From the NCBI GenBank assembly GCA_047967505.1, contig CM106539.1: a stretch of 64,000 nucleotides of DNA; one strand, written 5' to 3'. Made by a program: the position numbers and the translations under genes. This stretch comes from Dipteris shenzhenensis (taxonomy: Eukaryota; Polypodiophyta; Polypodiopsida; Gleicheniales). The notes below the pieces were generated by a model. The model saw only the letters and a program-made list of their open reading frames with translations, did no database searches and was not told where the DNA came from. Below are positions 1-10,735 of the stretch, one piece after another. Within the stretch, counting starts at the first letter, position 1. The number at the start of each line of letters is the position of its first letter.

Positions 1-1307
1 CCTTGAGCAGATCCAACAATTGAGAGACCAATGGATAGCATTTGGGTCTCCATCAAAACCATAGCGAGGCCTTCCAAAGAACAATCCATTGCAACAACCA
101 TGGGAGGTAATGTTATTTCATCTTCTATAGATTTCGCCGCAAGGTCAAATCTTCTTGTATGTTGCTTGTCTTAACACCAAGTTTTTCATTTTCTATATAT
201 TTTGCCACAAGGTCAAATCTTCTTGTATGTTTCTTGTCCTAACACCAAGTTTTTCTTTTGCATAGATTTGTGCAATATGTGGGAGAGAAATTTGCACAAA
301 GAGATAGCCACATGGTGGTAAGCCCAAAGGATATATTTGATGGTTGGGTTGATATTACCAGAAGATGCAGACTTGAGCTCCCAATGCAAGATAAGAAGTC
401 AGGAAAGAAGGGGAGACAACCATCACCATACATATTTCGTTGTTTAATGGGCCTTGTAGAAGATGAGATAAGAAACTGAAGTATTCTACTTCTAAGAAAC
501 AAGTGGGACAACGAGGATAATCTTGACATTAAATAACAAACCAAGTTGATGAAACAAGATCATGTGCTTCAAGATGAGCTTGTTTTCCTCTTTAATAGCA
601 TAATACCACAAGATGGAGCTACACTAAAGCCTTGGGATGAAGAACTAGTAAAGGATTACGACATTGGTGACAAGGTTTATTCAAAGTTTATAGGCATTTG
701 TAGTGAGTGGGTATGGAAGAAGCTCTCCCGTGGTGATGCAGGTGCATTGCCTAGCGGTGCCAGGGATATTTTTTTTGGTTGGCAAAAAGTACAACCCTCG
801 AGATAATTTCTTGGATTTGAAATGGCAAGTCCATGTGGTTGGGAAAAAATTAGAAGCATTCAACTTGATTCACAATGTGTATAAAGAACACCCCAACAAG
901 CCAAATATTTCTGATTCTGAGGAATTGAGGATGATGAGGATGATGAAGGTTAGGATGAGGAATCAAGGGTTGCAAGGATTTTAATAAAGAAGAAAAGATG
1001 TGTGACCACTGATATAGTAGAGGCATACACCGAGGAGCATGAAGTCGTGTTTGGCATATTTGCTAATGACAGTGAAGCTTCAATCATTGCAGTGGCAAAT
1101 AATAAAAAAACTATTGCACTTTGAAAGAGATCAGAGGAGTGTCGAAAGACGTTGTTGGATGGCACATCAAATTGCAAACCCAAACCCTGTGCCTATGCCT
1201 CGTCATGATGATCCTCCTCAAAATCCAAATTCAGCACCGGTAGATGACAAGGAAATGGAAGACACATTTGATAAGCTTACTACGCAAGAGAGGGATAAAG
1301 GTGTTTG
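1..1307 (+). pseudogene. Remnant of an unrecognised multi-exon gene (3' part only)
   Basis: A reading frame enters from the left edge, reaches a likely donor (GAG|GTAATG near 107) and resumes after an acceptor near 266 (TTGCATAG|ATTTG). From 267 the same frame runs to about 775 with in-frame stops at 477 (TGA) and 532 (TAA), then must shift frame at a T-run (about 769-776) and again near 920. Visible stretches include FVQYVGEKFAQRD, RRCRLELPMQDKK, CSEWVWKKLSRG and NFLDLKWQVHVVGKK, ending in a D/E-rich tail (about 905-965) and a lysine/arginine patch. I do not recognise the family. The conserved-looking, tryptophan-rich text and intact splice sites suggest a once real protein, probably carried by a transposon. 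The presumed intron (111-266) contains two ~65 bp tandem copies. Two stops and two shifts make it a pseudogene. Confidence 0.4.
121..252. repeat. ~65 bp tandem duplication inside an intron
   Basis: Two adjacent copies both contain the phrase AAGGTCAAATCTTCTTGTATG followed by CTTGTC.TAACACCAAG and a T-rich stretch. Each copy includes an AG that could serve as a splice acceptor. Confidence 0.7.
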
Positions 1308-1608
1308 AAGATCAATACTTTCTATACAATCAATGACGTATTCATGTTTTCTTGTGTTCTTAGCTATCTTTTATAGTTTTAGAATTAAAATTTAACCACA
1401 TGTCCAAAATATATTGCAATATTTGGTGCATTCTATAGAAATGAAATTCTTTTATGGTGTTCTATAATATTCTTAGGTATCTTTAATCTTGTATAGAATT
1501 GTCATGTTTTCTTAATATTTAGAGCATTCATGTCTAAAGTTCTAGAATAAATAATTTGACCTCATGGCCTAAACTCTCTGTAATGTTTGGTATTGAAAAT
1601 TTCAACCG

Positions 1609-1612
<4 letters not shown>
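1308..1612. other. AT-rich spacer, nothing recognised
   Basis: AT-rich sequence with no coding frame or structured repeat that I can support. Confidence 0.5.

Positions 1613-1671
<59 letters not shown>
1613..1671. repeat. (CT)n microsatellite
   Basis: About 29 uninterrupted CT units, followed by a C-run and a short (CA)n tract to 1,690. Open frames over this tract are artefacts of the repeat. Confidence 0.95.
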
Positions 1672-1674
<3 letters not shown>

Positions 1675-1839
1675 CCCCCCCACACACACTGCACCTCAAA
1701 TCCAAATTATGTGTAAGAAAAAGTATGGCTCTCTATTGATACTGAAGGATGTCTACGTGTGGGTGTCTAACAGATCAAACAGAAGAAATCCATATACCCA
1801 ATATACATTACGAGGGAATTGGGGTCTCAAAAGGGCCTC

Positions 1840-1945
1840 CAATTAGTGTTTCCTAATTTTAAGGGATTAGAGAGTGATTTGAGGTGTACCAATGAGAGTG
1901 CTAGAAGGTGTGGGGCAATGGTATGTTGAGGTAGAGGTTGGGCAG
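1840..1945. repeat. Dispersed ~75 bp repeat, copy also at 4,050-4,125
   Basis: The phrase GGGATTAGAGAG followed by TTTGAGGTGTACCAATGAGA occurs here and near 4,058, with similar sequence on both sides. It is probably a fragment shared by the degraded transposons of this region. Confidence 0.5.
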
Positions 1946-2254
1946 GCCTATAGAGAGCCCCTATTGGTTACTCCTCTTACACTAGGGACCACCCAAACCA
2001 TCCCCCCCCTCTTAACCCACGTTTGACCCTCCTACCAGGTGCACCTCCCCCACATGAGCTGAAAACTGCATTCAATGGGATGGTAGGGCCCAAATGGCAA
2101 ATTTTTCTTTTCCCCTCCCTCTTTCTAGGACCTCTGGCCCCCACTGTTCTGGTCCAACCTACCAAATCACTCAGATTTGAACCAAATCCCATGCATTTTT
2201 CCTCTTCCCCCTCTTTCTCTACTCCCTCCTACTCTGGCCTGTTTGTTGTAGCTC

Positions 2255-2261
<7 letters not shown>

Positions 2262-2295
<34 letters not shown>
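2262..2295. repeat. (CT)n microsatellite
   Basis: Uninterrupted CT dinucleotides directly upstream of the 45 bp minisatellite. Confidence 0.9.
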
Positions 2296-2299
<4 letters not shown>

Positions 2300-2560
2300 C
2301 CCTCTCCTATGCCTCTATTGGAGCTGCTTTGTCCCTCTCCTTCTCCCTCTCCTGTGCCTCTGTTGCTGTTGTTTTGTCCCTCTCCTTCTCCCTCTCCTGT
2401 GCCTCTGTTGCTGCTGCTCTGTCCCTCTCCTTCTCCCTCTTTTGTGCCTCTGTTGGTGGAGCTGCTCTGTCCCTCTCCTTCTCCCTCTCCTGTGCCTTTG
2501 TTATAGCTACTTTGTCCCTCTCTTTCTCCCTCTTTTGTGCCTCTATTGGAGCTGCATTGC
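2300..2560. repeat. 45 bp pyrimidine-rich minisatellite, 5-6 units
   Basis: Units run GTCCCTCTCCTTCTCCCTCT then TTTTGTGCCTCTRTTGSWGY and recur every 45-48 bases (starts near 2,330, 2,374, 2,419, 2,466, 2,511). Because 45 is divisible by three, all frames stay open on both strands, which produces long but meaningless ORFs. Confidence 0.8.
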
Positions 2561-2929
2561 CTTGTGTAGGAGTCCCATTCTTGCTGTTGCAACCTCTGCA
2601 AACATGGTGAGGAGAAAGGCTACAAGACCACGCAATGCTGTGACCTTTTTGTGTCTTCCACAACACCAAAAATGCATGCCATCGGACCCAGATAGGTTCA
2701 TGTGCGTAGATGCCATGGAGGTGGTGGAGCTAGAGGAGGAAGGGTGGAGGCGGCATCCAGTGGGTCTAGCAATGTTCTTCACTCTTGCCATTGAATAATG
2801 AGAGTTAGGGTTTTTTAAAACGTTTTATATAGGCCCATCATGTTTTGACATCCCTTTTAATTACATTTAGGGTTTCATCGTGCACCTGCCCTCGCCCTAA
2901 CCCCTCCAACCCCCCCCACCCTCGTTGCC

Positions 2930-3143
2930 CTCCCCCCCCATTGCAAGAGAGGAAAAAAGAGGGGAGAAAGAGAGGACGGGAGAGGAAAAGAGAGAGCAGA
3001 AAAAAGAGAGAAAGAGGCAAGAAGAGAGGAGAGAGAAAAGAAAGGGACGAGAGAAAGAACAAAAAAGAAAATAACAGAGGGAAATACATTTGTGAAAATA
3101 AGAGTGGAAAAGAGAGAAAAAGAAAATAAGAGAGGAGAGAAGG

Positions 3144-3193
<50 letters not shown>
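2930..3193. repeat. A/G-rich tract ending in (GA)n
   Basis: Degenerate GAAAAGAGAGGAGAAAG-like units lead into about 24 GA dinucleotides (3,143-3,193). The sequence that follows (3,200-3,560) resembles the 3' flank of the GA array at 43,520-44,820, so both probably belong to the same CACTA family. Confidence 0.7.
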
Positions 3194-3196
<3 letters not shown>

Positions 3197-3225
3197 GGGG
3201 AGGAGAGTTCCTACACCCATCATTG

Positions 3226-3248
3226 TAGCTAGTGCTTAAGGCACTAGC
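3226..3248. repeat. Short conserved palindrome (AGCTAGTGC..GCACTAGCT)
   Basis: AGCTAGTGC, a 5-base spacer and GCACTAGCT form a hairpin. A matching hairpin lies at about 44,592-44,614 in the related copy. Confidence 0.6.
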
Positions 3249-3559
3249 TTCACGCACAAAAAGAAAATAGGGGAGAGAGGAAGCACGTTCTTACTTGGAA
3301 AGTATGTGCCTTGGCCCCAGATGATCCTACTCGAAGTTTCGTGTATCGTGTTTATTGCCCTATAAAAGAGAGGAAACATACCATTTTATAAGATAAAATA
3401 ATTAGAGAAAGGAGGAGTTTGGAGAAGGAACATTCCAAAGGAACAGATTGAGGAGACAAAGAGAAGCCTACAAACAAGGACAAAGCATGAAAACGAGAGG
3501 TAGAGCTTTCATACTCCTCTCTTTCATGATTTTTTTCATGGATTGTTTTTTCCATGAGA

Positions 3560-4235
3560 GAAAGAAATAGACTCGAAATAGAAAGGAGAGGAGAAACATT
3601 ATAGAAAGGAATGGAAACTAGGGGAAGGACAAGTAGAGGAAAGGAAATTAGAGGAGAGGTAGAAAGAAAGACAAAGAAACTAGAAATTCTTGAAATAGTT
3701 CATTAGATTAGAGGAATTCTTACCTTGAGGTGGAAAGGGAGCTAAAGAAAGTCTTATAGGTGGAGAGGGAGAATGTAGGAGAGGTGAGAGGGGGAGGGAG
3801 GAGGAAGGAGTGAGGAGGCGAGTGATCATGAGCTGAAAGCGAAAGCGTGGAAGGAGAACACAGCAAAATGCAAATGGTGTCACAAGATGAATAGCATGGG
3901 TTTTGTCCCCCCTGATGAGGTAGATATGGGTGTTGGTAGCAAGGTCGGTATATGTAGCAGAGTGTTGGTACCAAGGTTGGTATGGGCATTGGTATTTACC
4001 AATGCACATACCTCTCCCATACCGACAAAATAGGGGTGTAGGGGGTTTAGGGTTCAAGGGATTAGAGAGCAATTTGAGGTGTACCAATGAGAGTGCTTTG
4101 AGGTGTGGGACAATACCATGTTGAAGTTGACAAAAGCATTTAATTGTGTGGAGACCTCTAACCTAGAGTTTGGACCCATGATCTTCACTCCCAAGCCTTG
4201 ATCTAATCTTCAATCCAAGGGATACATTCAAATTG
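3560..4235. other. Purine-rich and GGTAT/ACCGAC-rich non-coding stretch of the CACTA remnant
   Basis: Purine-rich to about 3,830. From 3,905 to 4,025 the motifs GGTCGGTAT, GGTTGGTAT and the reverse ATACCGAC recur, as expected of subterminal transposase-binding repeats in CACTA elements. No gene is visible. Confidence 0.4.
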
Positions 4236-4363
4236 GACGTAAAGCACTCCCAACCATTAGATCAAGGGGTAGATCTAAGGGATACAATCAAAGGACAGAA
4301 CAATGAAATCTCCACCCTTGATCAACACAAATATTTAATGAACAAGATGAGAGAAAGATGTGC

Positions 4364-4520
4364 TTCAATATGGGCCATAGATTTGCTAGTAGATCCAAGG
4401 GAGGAGATGAGTGCAAATGGCACTTCAATCTGGGCCCTAGATTTGGAAGTAGATCAAGGGAAGAGATGAGGGGAAAAGGCGCTTGAATCTAGGCCCTTGA
4501 TTTGCAAATGAGCAATCCAA
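4364..4520. repeat. 60 bp tandem repeat, about 2.5 copies
   Basis: The units begin CTTCAATMTGGGCCMTAGATTTG and contain AGTAGATC.AAGGGAAGAGATGAG. They start near 4,364, 4,424 and 4,483. Confidence 0.7.
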
Positions 4521-4620
4521 GCATCCAAAATGCACTTCAATCCTAGCCCTCCAAAATGTGCTTCAATCTCCACCCTGCATTAGGCACTTTTGGAGCCCAC
4601 CAAAGTGCATCTACCATTAG

Positions 4621-4689
4621 GTGGGCTCCAAAAGGTGAAATTTGTCCAAGAGGCCTCCCCAAAGTCAAATTTCACCTTTTGGAGCCCAC
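4621..4689. repeat. Perfect 23 bp inverted repeat with 23 bp loop
   Basis: The left arm at 4,621-4,643 (starts GTGGGCTCCAAAAGG) is an exact reverse complement of the right arm at 4,667-4,689. A direct copy of the outer part (TTTTGGAGCCCACCAAAG) also lies at about 4,589-4,606, so the hairpin may have arisen by a local inverted duplication. Confidence 0.9.
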
Positions 4690-5125
4690 CAAAGTTTATC
4701 TACCATCCACTAAAGGCATCCTAGACCTTTGATCTATCCACCATCACCTCCATCCAAAGGTCAAGGTTGCCCAATTTCAAAATAAAGGTACCCATGTTAG
4801 TTGAGTCAATGCTATGGGTCCCTTAGCCCATGGGTTACCATAGTAGGTTCATTTCTAATTAGCTTAATCCATTCCTTATGAGGCCCTTTTGAGATCCCGA
4901 ATCTCCCCTAATGATTGGGAGATTTTGGAGGGTTTGTGAGTGTTTGAAGGGATTTAGGGGGGATTTAGGCCCCGAGGTGTTTGGAGTTCAAGGGGGGTTA
5001 GGGAATTTGGATAGGTTTAAGAGGTTTAGGGGTGGGGTAAGAGGGTTTGAGGGAATTTAGGGGGGGTTTAAGGGAGTTTAGGGGGTGTTTGTCATGAGTA
5101 TGGCAATTTGGTTAATTGAAGGTTA
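4690..5125. other. Non-coding stretch with degenerate TTTAGGGG-like repeats
   Basis: From 4,940 to 5,090 there are many GGTTTAGGGG and GGATTTAGGGGGG words, a degraded telomere-like G-rich composition. No coding frame is visible. Confidence 0.5.
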
Positions 5126-5164
5126 ATTGCTCGAAGTGTTGAGCACATCACTATAGATAGGACT

Positions 5165-6833
5165 TGCCCATGTGTATTTTCAAGAATATGCGGGCTTCTA
5201 TTTGGGCACCTTTGGTTGGTGACGAAGACACAAGAAGAGTGCGAGAAGACTTGCATGAGATGGGTAGGATGTCTCACTTGTATGCATAGAGCTCAGCATA
5301 GAGCTCAAGAGAGCAGTTATGCAACTCAGGAGCAGCACCCATGGGACACATGCATTGCTTGTCAAGGAGAGTTTTTACAAAGGACAATAAGCTTAGTGGC
5401 ATCAAATCCCATGATTGGCACAAGGTCTTACAAGTATTCTACATGCTTGTTCTTGAAAGAAGAGTAGAACTAAGATTGTGATGCTTTTGTGTAACTTATA
5501 TGATTGTGACACATTGTTATAACTCCTTTGTTGCTTGGGTAGCTTATACTCCCAATTATAGTGAGAGGATGCCTATCAAAAGATGTTAAAAAGCTATCTA
5601 CAAGATTACTGGCATTGTTAGCTATGCTTGCAATCATATCACCTTCATTATATTTCATCCAATTTTAAATGATCAGTAGAAAATATTGAATCTTATGGGT
5701 GCATGTGGAATAGGTGGATCTCACAAAAAGAGATCTCTGTATCGAGCATCAAGAGGGCTAAGGTGGACTCCATTGAAGCTTTGTGCTTGCTTGAGAAGCA
5801 CTTTGCCTTAAGCATTATGATGACTCAAGTGCACTTGCTTCACCATTGTAGGAACCATTCATAGTCATTGGATGTTTATCTTTGAATAGTTTATGAAAAC
5901 TTTGAAGGGATTTGTAAGGCAAAGAGCTACAAGCATGGCAGAGGGATGGCCTGTGCAAGAGCTTCCATATTGGGTTGAGTTACAAATCAATCACCTCTTG
6001 AATCCCATGCATATGTTCAAGAATGTGGGGGCTTCTATTTGGGCACACTTGGTTGGTGACAAAGACATAAGGGGAGTGCGAGAAGACTTGCATGAGATGG
6101 GGTATGATGTCTCACTTGTGTTCGCAATAGCATGTGTGCAGAACTCGAGAGCACAGTTAGACAACTAAAGAGGGACACCCATGGGACACATCTGTTGCCT
6201 GAGGGGAGTTTTTACAAAGGACAATAATCTTATTGGCCTCGAGTCCCATGATTGGCACAAGGTCTCATAGGTATTCTACATGCTTGTTCTTGAAACAAGA
6301 GTAGAACGAATATTATGATGCTTTCATGTAACTTATATGATTGTGACATAGTGTTATAACTCCTTTGTTGCTTGGCTAGTTTATAATCCCAATTATAGTG
6401 AGAGAATGCTTATCATAAGATGTTAGAAAATCTATCTACAAGATTAGTGGCATCGTCAGCTATGCTTGCAATCATATCACCTTTATTATATTTCATCCAA
6501 TTTTAAATGATTTGTAAAAAATATTGAATCTTATGGGTGCAGTGGAACACGTGGATCTCACAAAAAGATATCTCTATATTGAGCACCGAGAGGGATAAAG
6601 TGGACTCCATTGAAGCTGTGTGTTTGCTTGAGAAGCACTTTGCCTCGAGCATTATGACGACTCAGGTGCACTTGACTGTACACATAGTTGAGGAGGTCGC
6701 CATCGCAGGAACCGTTCATAGTCGTTGGATGTTTTTCCTTGAATGGTTTATGAAAACTTTGAAGAGATTTGTAAGGAAAAGTGCTAGACCCAAAGCAAGC
6801 ATGGCAAAGGGATGGCTTGTGCAAGAGTCATTT
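5165..6833. repeat. ~840 bp tandem duplication within TNP2 copy 1
   Basis: Matching points are offset by about 840 bases: GCGGGCTTCTATTTGGGCAC (5,190) with GGGGGCTTCTATTTGGGCAC (6,027), and GCTATGCTTGCAATCATATC (5,621) with the same text at 6,460. The two copies differ at several percent of sites and by indels. Confidence 0.8.
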
Positions 6834-7538
6834 GTATACATCACAGAGTTGCTTGCATCCATGGATCCCGATATGCCATGTTCTTGGAACATCAAGGATG
6901 ATGATCATGTCGTTGCGGAGCTTCCCCAAGGTAAAGGGTTGAAAGAAATATGAGTGAAGAGCAAAGAGAGAAATTCAATAAGTTTTATGTCCTCGATAGT
7001 CCCAAGATGCAAAGATGGGTGGAGACATATGAAGAGGCCAAAGCAAAAAGAATAAATGAGAGGGCGAGCTTTATAGTCATGTAGGTGTCATATCCACCAG
7101 ACCTTGCTCTTCTTCCCAGACACATGTATTGTGATTGGCTACAAGAAGCTCTTCGTGAAGCCAAAGATGATGGAGAGGACATAACTGATCAAGAGCAGAA
7201 GCTTGCATCGGATGTATGCCACATGTAATTTTTTAACCATTCTACTTAATTTGGTTATTTATCATCACAATTGCTACAAAATGCATCCTCATTGTTTTAA
7301 TCATGTTCTTTTGTAGTATAGAAAGTACAGTACATTGTGGTCACATGGGACTGCATTTTTGTGTGGAACGCATAGATTCAAGGAGACTCACATATGATTG
7401 TGGAGTCATGGATAACTTTGTACAAGATAGTCGAGCAACAGTGCTTCTAATACCAATCTTCTCTCTTCACAGTTAGATTATTGTGGAACCATACGTGACA
7501 TCTATGAAGTTGATTTTAGAAAATTTAGTATTTTCATT

Positions 7539-8485
7539 TGTTAACATCCACAGAGTACAGTCGCTGTGAATGCAGGGTAATCAGTGATTAGAGGTGATTA
7601 GGCTTCATGATCTACTTCAATGGTTACAGCCATGGAAGGAGTACAGTACAAGCTCAGGGAGTTTGAGCCCCAAATACCCCAAGGCCAAAGATTACAGGCA
7701 ACATCCATAGATTGTATGTTCTAGCTGGCGAGTTACAGGTTCCAACTGCCACATTGTATGTTCCAGCTGCTGCAAGCTATGGTTAAATGTCTCACGGGAG
7801 TTAAGCCTCGCCACTCCAGGTTTTGAGCCTCATGCATGGGGTTTGAACCACAAATGCTTAAGGCTTGAGGGTGCTCAGGGAGTTTGAGCCCCAAATAGCC
7901 AAAGCCTTGGAGGCACAAGGCTAACACAAGCGCTATTTGGGAGCCGGTTAGGAACACCTCCTAATGCCAGGCTTGTCCCAAGCGCTCTTATATGGTTAAC
8001 ACAAGCGCTATTTCGACTAGTAGGGAGAGGTGGAAATAATAGCAATATGCCTTCGCATCCTATGGGCCCAAGAGCCTTTTATAAGAGAGGGAGAGTGCTC
8101 CCTCCCTTCAAAAGGTGACACATATAAAAGGCCAAAGGGTTGACTTTGGTCTTCATTGTTGTTTACACAAGTTTGAATACAAGCTCCCTCTTCTCTTCCA
8201 AGAATTTTTTGGGTTTTCCCTTGTTTCCATTGTAGTGCCCTTGTATTTGCCACACCATCCCCCTTCACTCTCCTCTTCCCTTCTCCTTCTCCCTCCCTTC
8301 TCCCCCCTCTCCCCCTTCCCTCTTTCTCTCGTGAACCCATTGCAATAATCTAGAGGTTGATTGAGTAACACTTGTGGATAGCTCATGCCTTGCATTGCTC
8401 TCACAAGGAGCAGCTTGGAGTGGAGGATCCATTGGCATCTCTTCAACATCCCCATGACATGTAAGTCACCATCAAGACATACACA
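7539..8485. mobile_element. Solo LTR, 947 bp, 5 bp target duplication TCATT
   Basis: The element starts TGTTAACATCC and ends GACATACACA (TG...CA), flanked by TCATT at 7,534-7,538 and 8,486-8,490. Taking out the element plus one TCATT restores a continuous TNP2 frame across the site (...FRKFSIF then ILDVKWFK...), which confirms both borders. A TATA-like CACATATAAAAGG lies at about 8,117. No internal coding region is left. The superfamily is not determined. Confidence 0.75.
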
Positions 8486-9157
8486 TCATTCTTGATGTCA
8501 AATGGTTTAAAACTATCTACAATGGTCCCAATCCTACAGTCAAGAAAGAGGATAGTAGTTTCTTTGCCTTTGACTTTGCCAAATCCTAGATCAATGAAAG
8601 TGATACTTTTGTTCATCCAGAGCATTGTGAACAGGTACATAGTAATGAATTGATTAAAAGCAAATATATTTGTTTTCAAACAAATATTGGTAGATGTGCA
8701 TATATATTCTTTTAATACTTTAGCATAAATGAATATAATAACTAGCACCTAATTTGTATCTTCAACAACATAGATGGTCTTTCATCTGGATCATTTGGAT
8801 CTAAGGTAACGGTACGTGGTCCAACTTGTTCCTCAAAGTCAACATATTTTTGAAGATAGGAATGTGGAATGGAGATGCTGGCAAAAGATCCAAAATAATG
8901 ATGTCATCGATGGATCTAGGGAAGAGGATGAAGACGATATGTGCCATAAGGAAGATGACAATAATGACATGGTAATGGAGGAAGTTGGAGATCACGACTT
9001 TGAGGAAGAAGAGGGAGAACTAGAGGATCGATATCAAGTCTTAGGTAGACATACAATAGGGGATGGTGCATATGATATAGGTGATCAATTGTATGTAAAC
9101 CATGAGATAGACATATTTGGCATGCAAACTTGGCTCAAGAAGAAGTCATTGATGTAA

Positions 9158-9560
9158 ATGCTACTAATTCATTGTTTTGACGAGACTTTCCATCTTTAAT
9201 TTAGCACTATGTTTAATTTGCCCACATTTTTATAGTGACATTTTGTACATTTGTATGTTAAGTTCACTATCAATATAAAGATCTTAATTTTGGTGTACAG
9301 AGTCTTATATTTTTATCTTTCAAATGGCCAAACTTGTGGTCCAAAATTACTTTGGGACCCTTAGAAATGATGTTCTGTAAAAACATCGGTATGGAAAATT
9401 ATACCCAGAAGTCGGTGGAAGGATTGGTAATTGTCAATATGCATGTCGGTATAGGAGTTAGTATATACCCCAACTACCATACTGACTAAGATTTTGACGT
9501 CTACACTGACACAAGTTCCATGGCCACCAACCGTACCGATGATCTTCATGCCCGAGTCTG
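9158..9560. other. 3' flank of the TNP2 remnant, non-coding
   Basis: AT-rich, with several TCGGTAT/ATACCGAC-type words (9,386-9,485) that resemble the subterminal repeats seen at 3,910-4,025. I found no clear terminal inverted repeat. Confidence 0.4.
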
Positions 9561-9949
9561 CAAAGCGTTTGTAGACAACGTTGGAAAGAGTCCCATTTCT
9601 TGTGGTGCACTTACATAGGTGGGCCTTCCACAATCCATTCATGCTGCCCCCACACACACACCCTCCACCTTCAGGCACTTCCTCCCATGCCTCTACCATC
9701 TCCCACCCCTCCACCTCACAAACCCCCATTGGCACTCACATAGATATACAGAATGTGTTGCTTGAGCCTACCAATGCAAACTCTTGAATGCCACTGGAGA
9801 ATAACTTAATTAGGTAGAACTTGATCAAGCTCTCTTTAGCCATGAAGCTCCTCAAGCTCTTCCTCAAACAATTCGATCTTTCAAAGAGGAGGAGCTATTT
9901 CCAATTAGTGAGGAAGACTAGCCCCTGACGAAGCCTTCTCTCTTAGCTC

Positions 9950-10429
9950 ATGATTGGAAGCACCTTTCTAGCCACTGATCGATCTAGAGATGCTCCACCA
10001 CTGGAAGGTGCAACTGGGTGGGCCACATCTCTGGCTCATCGATGTAATGGAGGTAAGTCCACTCATGGAATTCAATTAAAAAATCTACCTACCAACATAT
10101 ATGTCTCGATGCATCGGCGAGTGGACCTAGCTAGAATTTTCGAGCACTCCAAGCCAGTGACCCAGAATGTTTTATTTAACTTTCCTCACTTCAAATTTCC
10201 TCTAGTTGCCACCACTATCAGCCTTGTTAATCAATGCCAAAACCTCAATGAGATACATGGCATGGTACTACGCACTCATTGCAATGGTCCAATTCTTTCG
10301 ACTCCTCATCATTTTATTCCAAGACATACCAACTCGAGGAATAATAATAGAAGAATACCACCACCATGTCCACTCCTAGCTCTTCTTGAATGGAGGTCTA
10401 TCGCAAGGCCAAGAAATCGTTGCATGTAG
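9950..10429 (+). CDS. Hypothetical 159-residue ORF, doubtful
   Basis: An open frame with a mixed, non-repetitive composition (for example NLPTNIYVSMHRRVDLARIFE and FNFPHFKFPLVATTISL). No domain is recognised, no splice context is visible, and its 3' end runs into the 13 bp minisatellite. It may be a piece of a retroelement polyprotein or a chance frame. Nothing nearby supports expression. Confidence 0.15.
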   Translation: MIGSTFLATDRSRDAPPLEGATGWATSLAHRCNGGKSTHGIQLKNLPTNIYVSMHRRVDLARIFEHSKPVTQNVLFNFPHFKFPLVATTISLVNQCQNLNEIHGMVLRTHCNGPILSTPHHFIPRHTNSRNNNRRIPPPCPLLALLEWRSIARPRNRCM

Positions 10430-10605
10430 AACTTGCATGTAAGAATCACATGTAGGACTTGCATGTAGAACATGCATGTAGGAGTTGCAAGTAGAACTTG
10501 AATGTAGGAGTTGCAAGTAGGACTCGTATGTAGGAGTTGCAATATGTAGAACTCGCATGTAGGAGTTGCATGTAGAACTTGCATGTAGAACATGCAAGTT
10601 GGATT
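10424..10605. repeat. 13 bp minisatellite, about 14 units
   Basis: The consensus unit is TGCATGTAGAACT, alternating with TGCATGTAGGAGT, with point variants. Antisense frames through it give Cys/Thr/Tyr-rich artefact ORFs. Confidence 0.85.
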
Positions 10606-10654
10606 CCTAAGAGGGATTATTCTTAGCCTTATGCAAGTACAAGCGGAGCTTTGC

Positions 10655-10735
10655 CACTACTCTACACACATTCTGTGCTACCTAAAACACTTATTTCATT
10701 AATTTTGGACTCATATGTCTACTTTTGGACTATTC
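10655..10735 (+). repeat. Left inverted repeat of the 19.3 kb segment
   Basis: Positions 10,686-10,711 are an exact 26-base reverse complement of 30,006-30,031. A second shared block, ACTTTTGGACTA, is at 10,721-10,732 and in reverse complement at 29,965-29,976. The nonamer TTTTGGACT occurs twice here and twice, as AGTCCAAAA, at the other end, like subterminal transposase sites. A CACTAC motif at 10,655-10,660 could be the outer terminus, but no matching GTAGTG was found at the right. Confidence 0.6.

Larger units (their letters stand above)
5130..9157 (+). pseudogene. CACTA (EnSpm) TNP2 transposase pseudogene, copy 1
   Basis: TNP2 is the transposase of plant CACTA elements. This degraded copy matches the one at 45.4-50.9 kb. 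The signatures are FKNVGASIWAHLVGDKD (6,017), VDSIEAVCLLEKHF..MTTQVHL..HIVEEVA..GTVHSRWMFFLEWFMKTLK (DUF4218-like, 6,600-6,770), a tail WVETYEEAKAK (7,015), DVKWFKTIYNGPN (8,497), and an acidic C-terminal ORF (8,816-9,157) like that at 50,623. The block from about 5,165 to 5,965 is repeated at 6,005-6,833, an internal tandem duplication of ~840 bp. A solo LTR (7,539-8,485) interrupts the gene. Many stops and frameshifts are present, so it is dead. Confidence 0.8.

Noticed and set aside
2023-2798. ORFs over the CT-rich minisatellite, including one of 195 codons
   Set aside because: The 45 bp unit is a multiple of three; composition is purely repeat-derived.
10309-10597. Cys/Tyr-rich ORFs on the minus strand
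   Set aside because: They are generated by the 13 bp minisatellite.
10424-10605. CRISPR-like regularly spaced repeats
   Set aside because: The units are contiguous, without unique spacers, and the context is a plant genome; it is a minisatellite.
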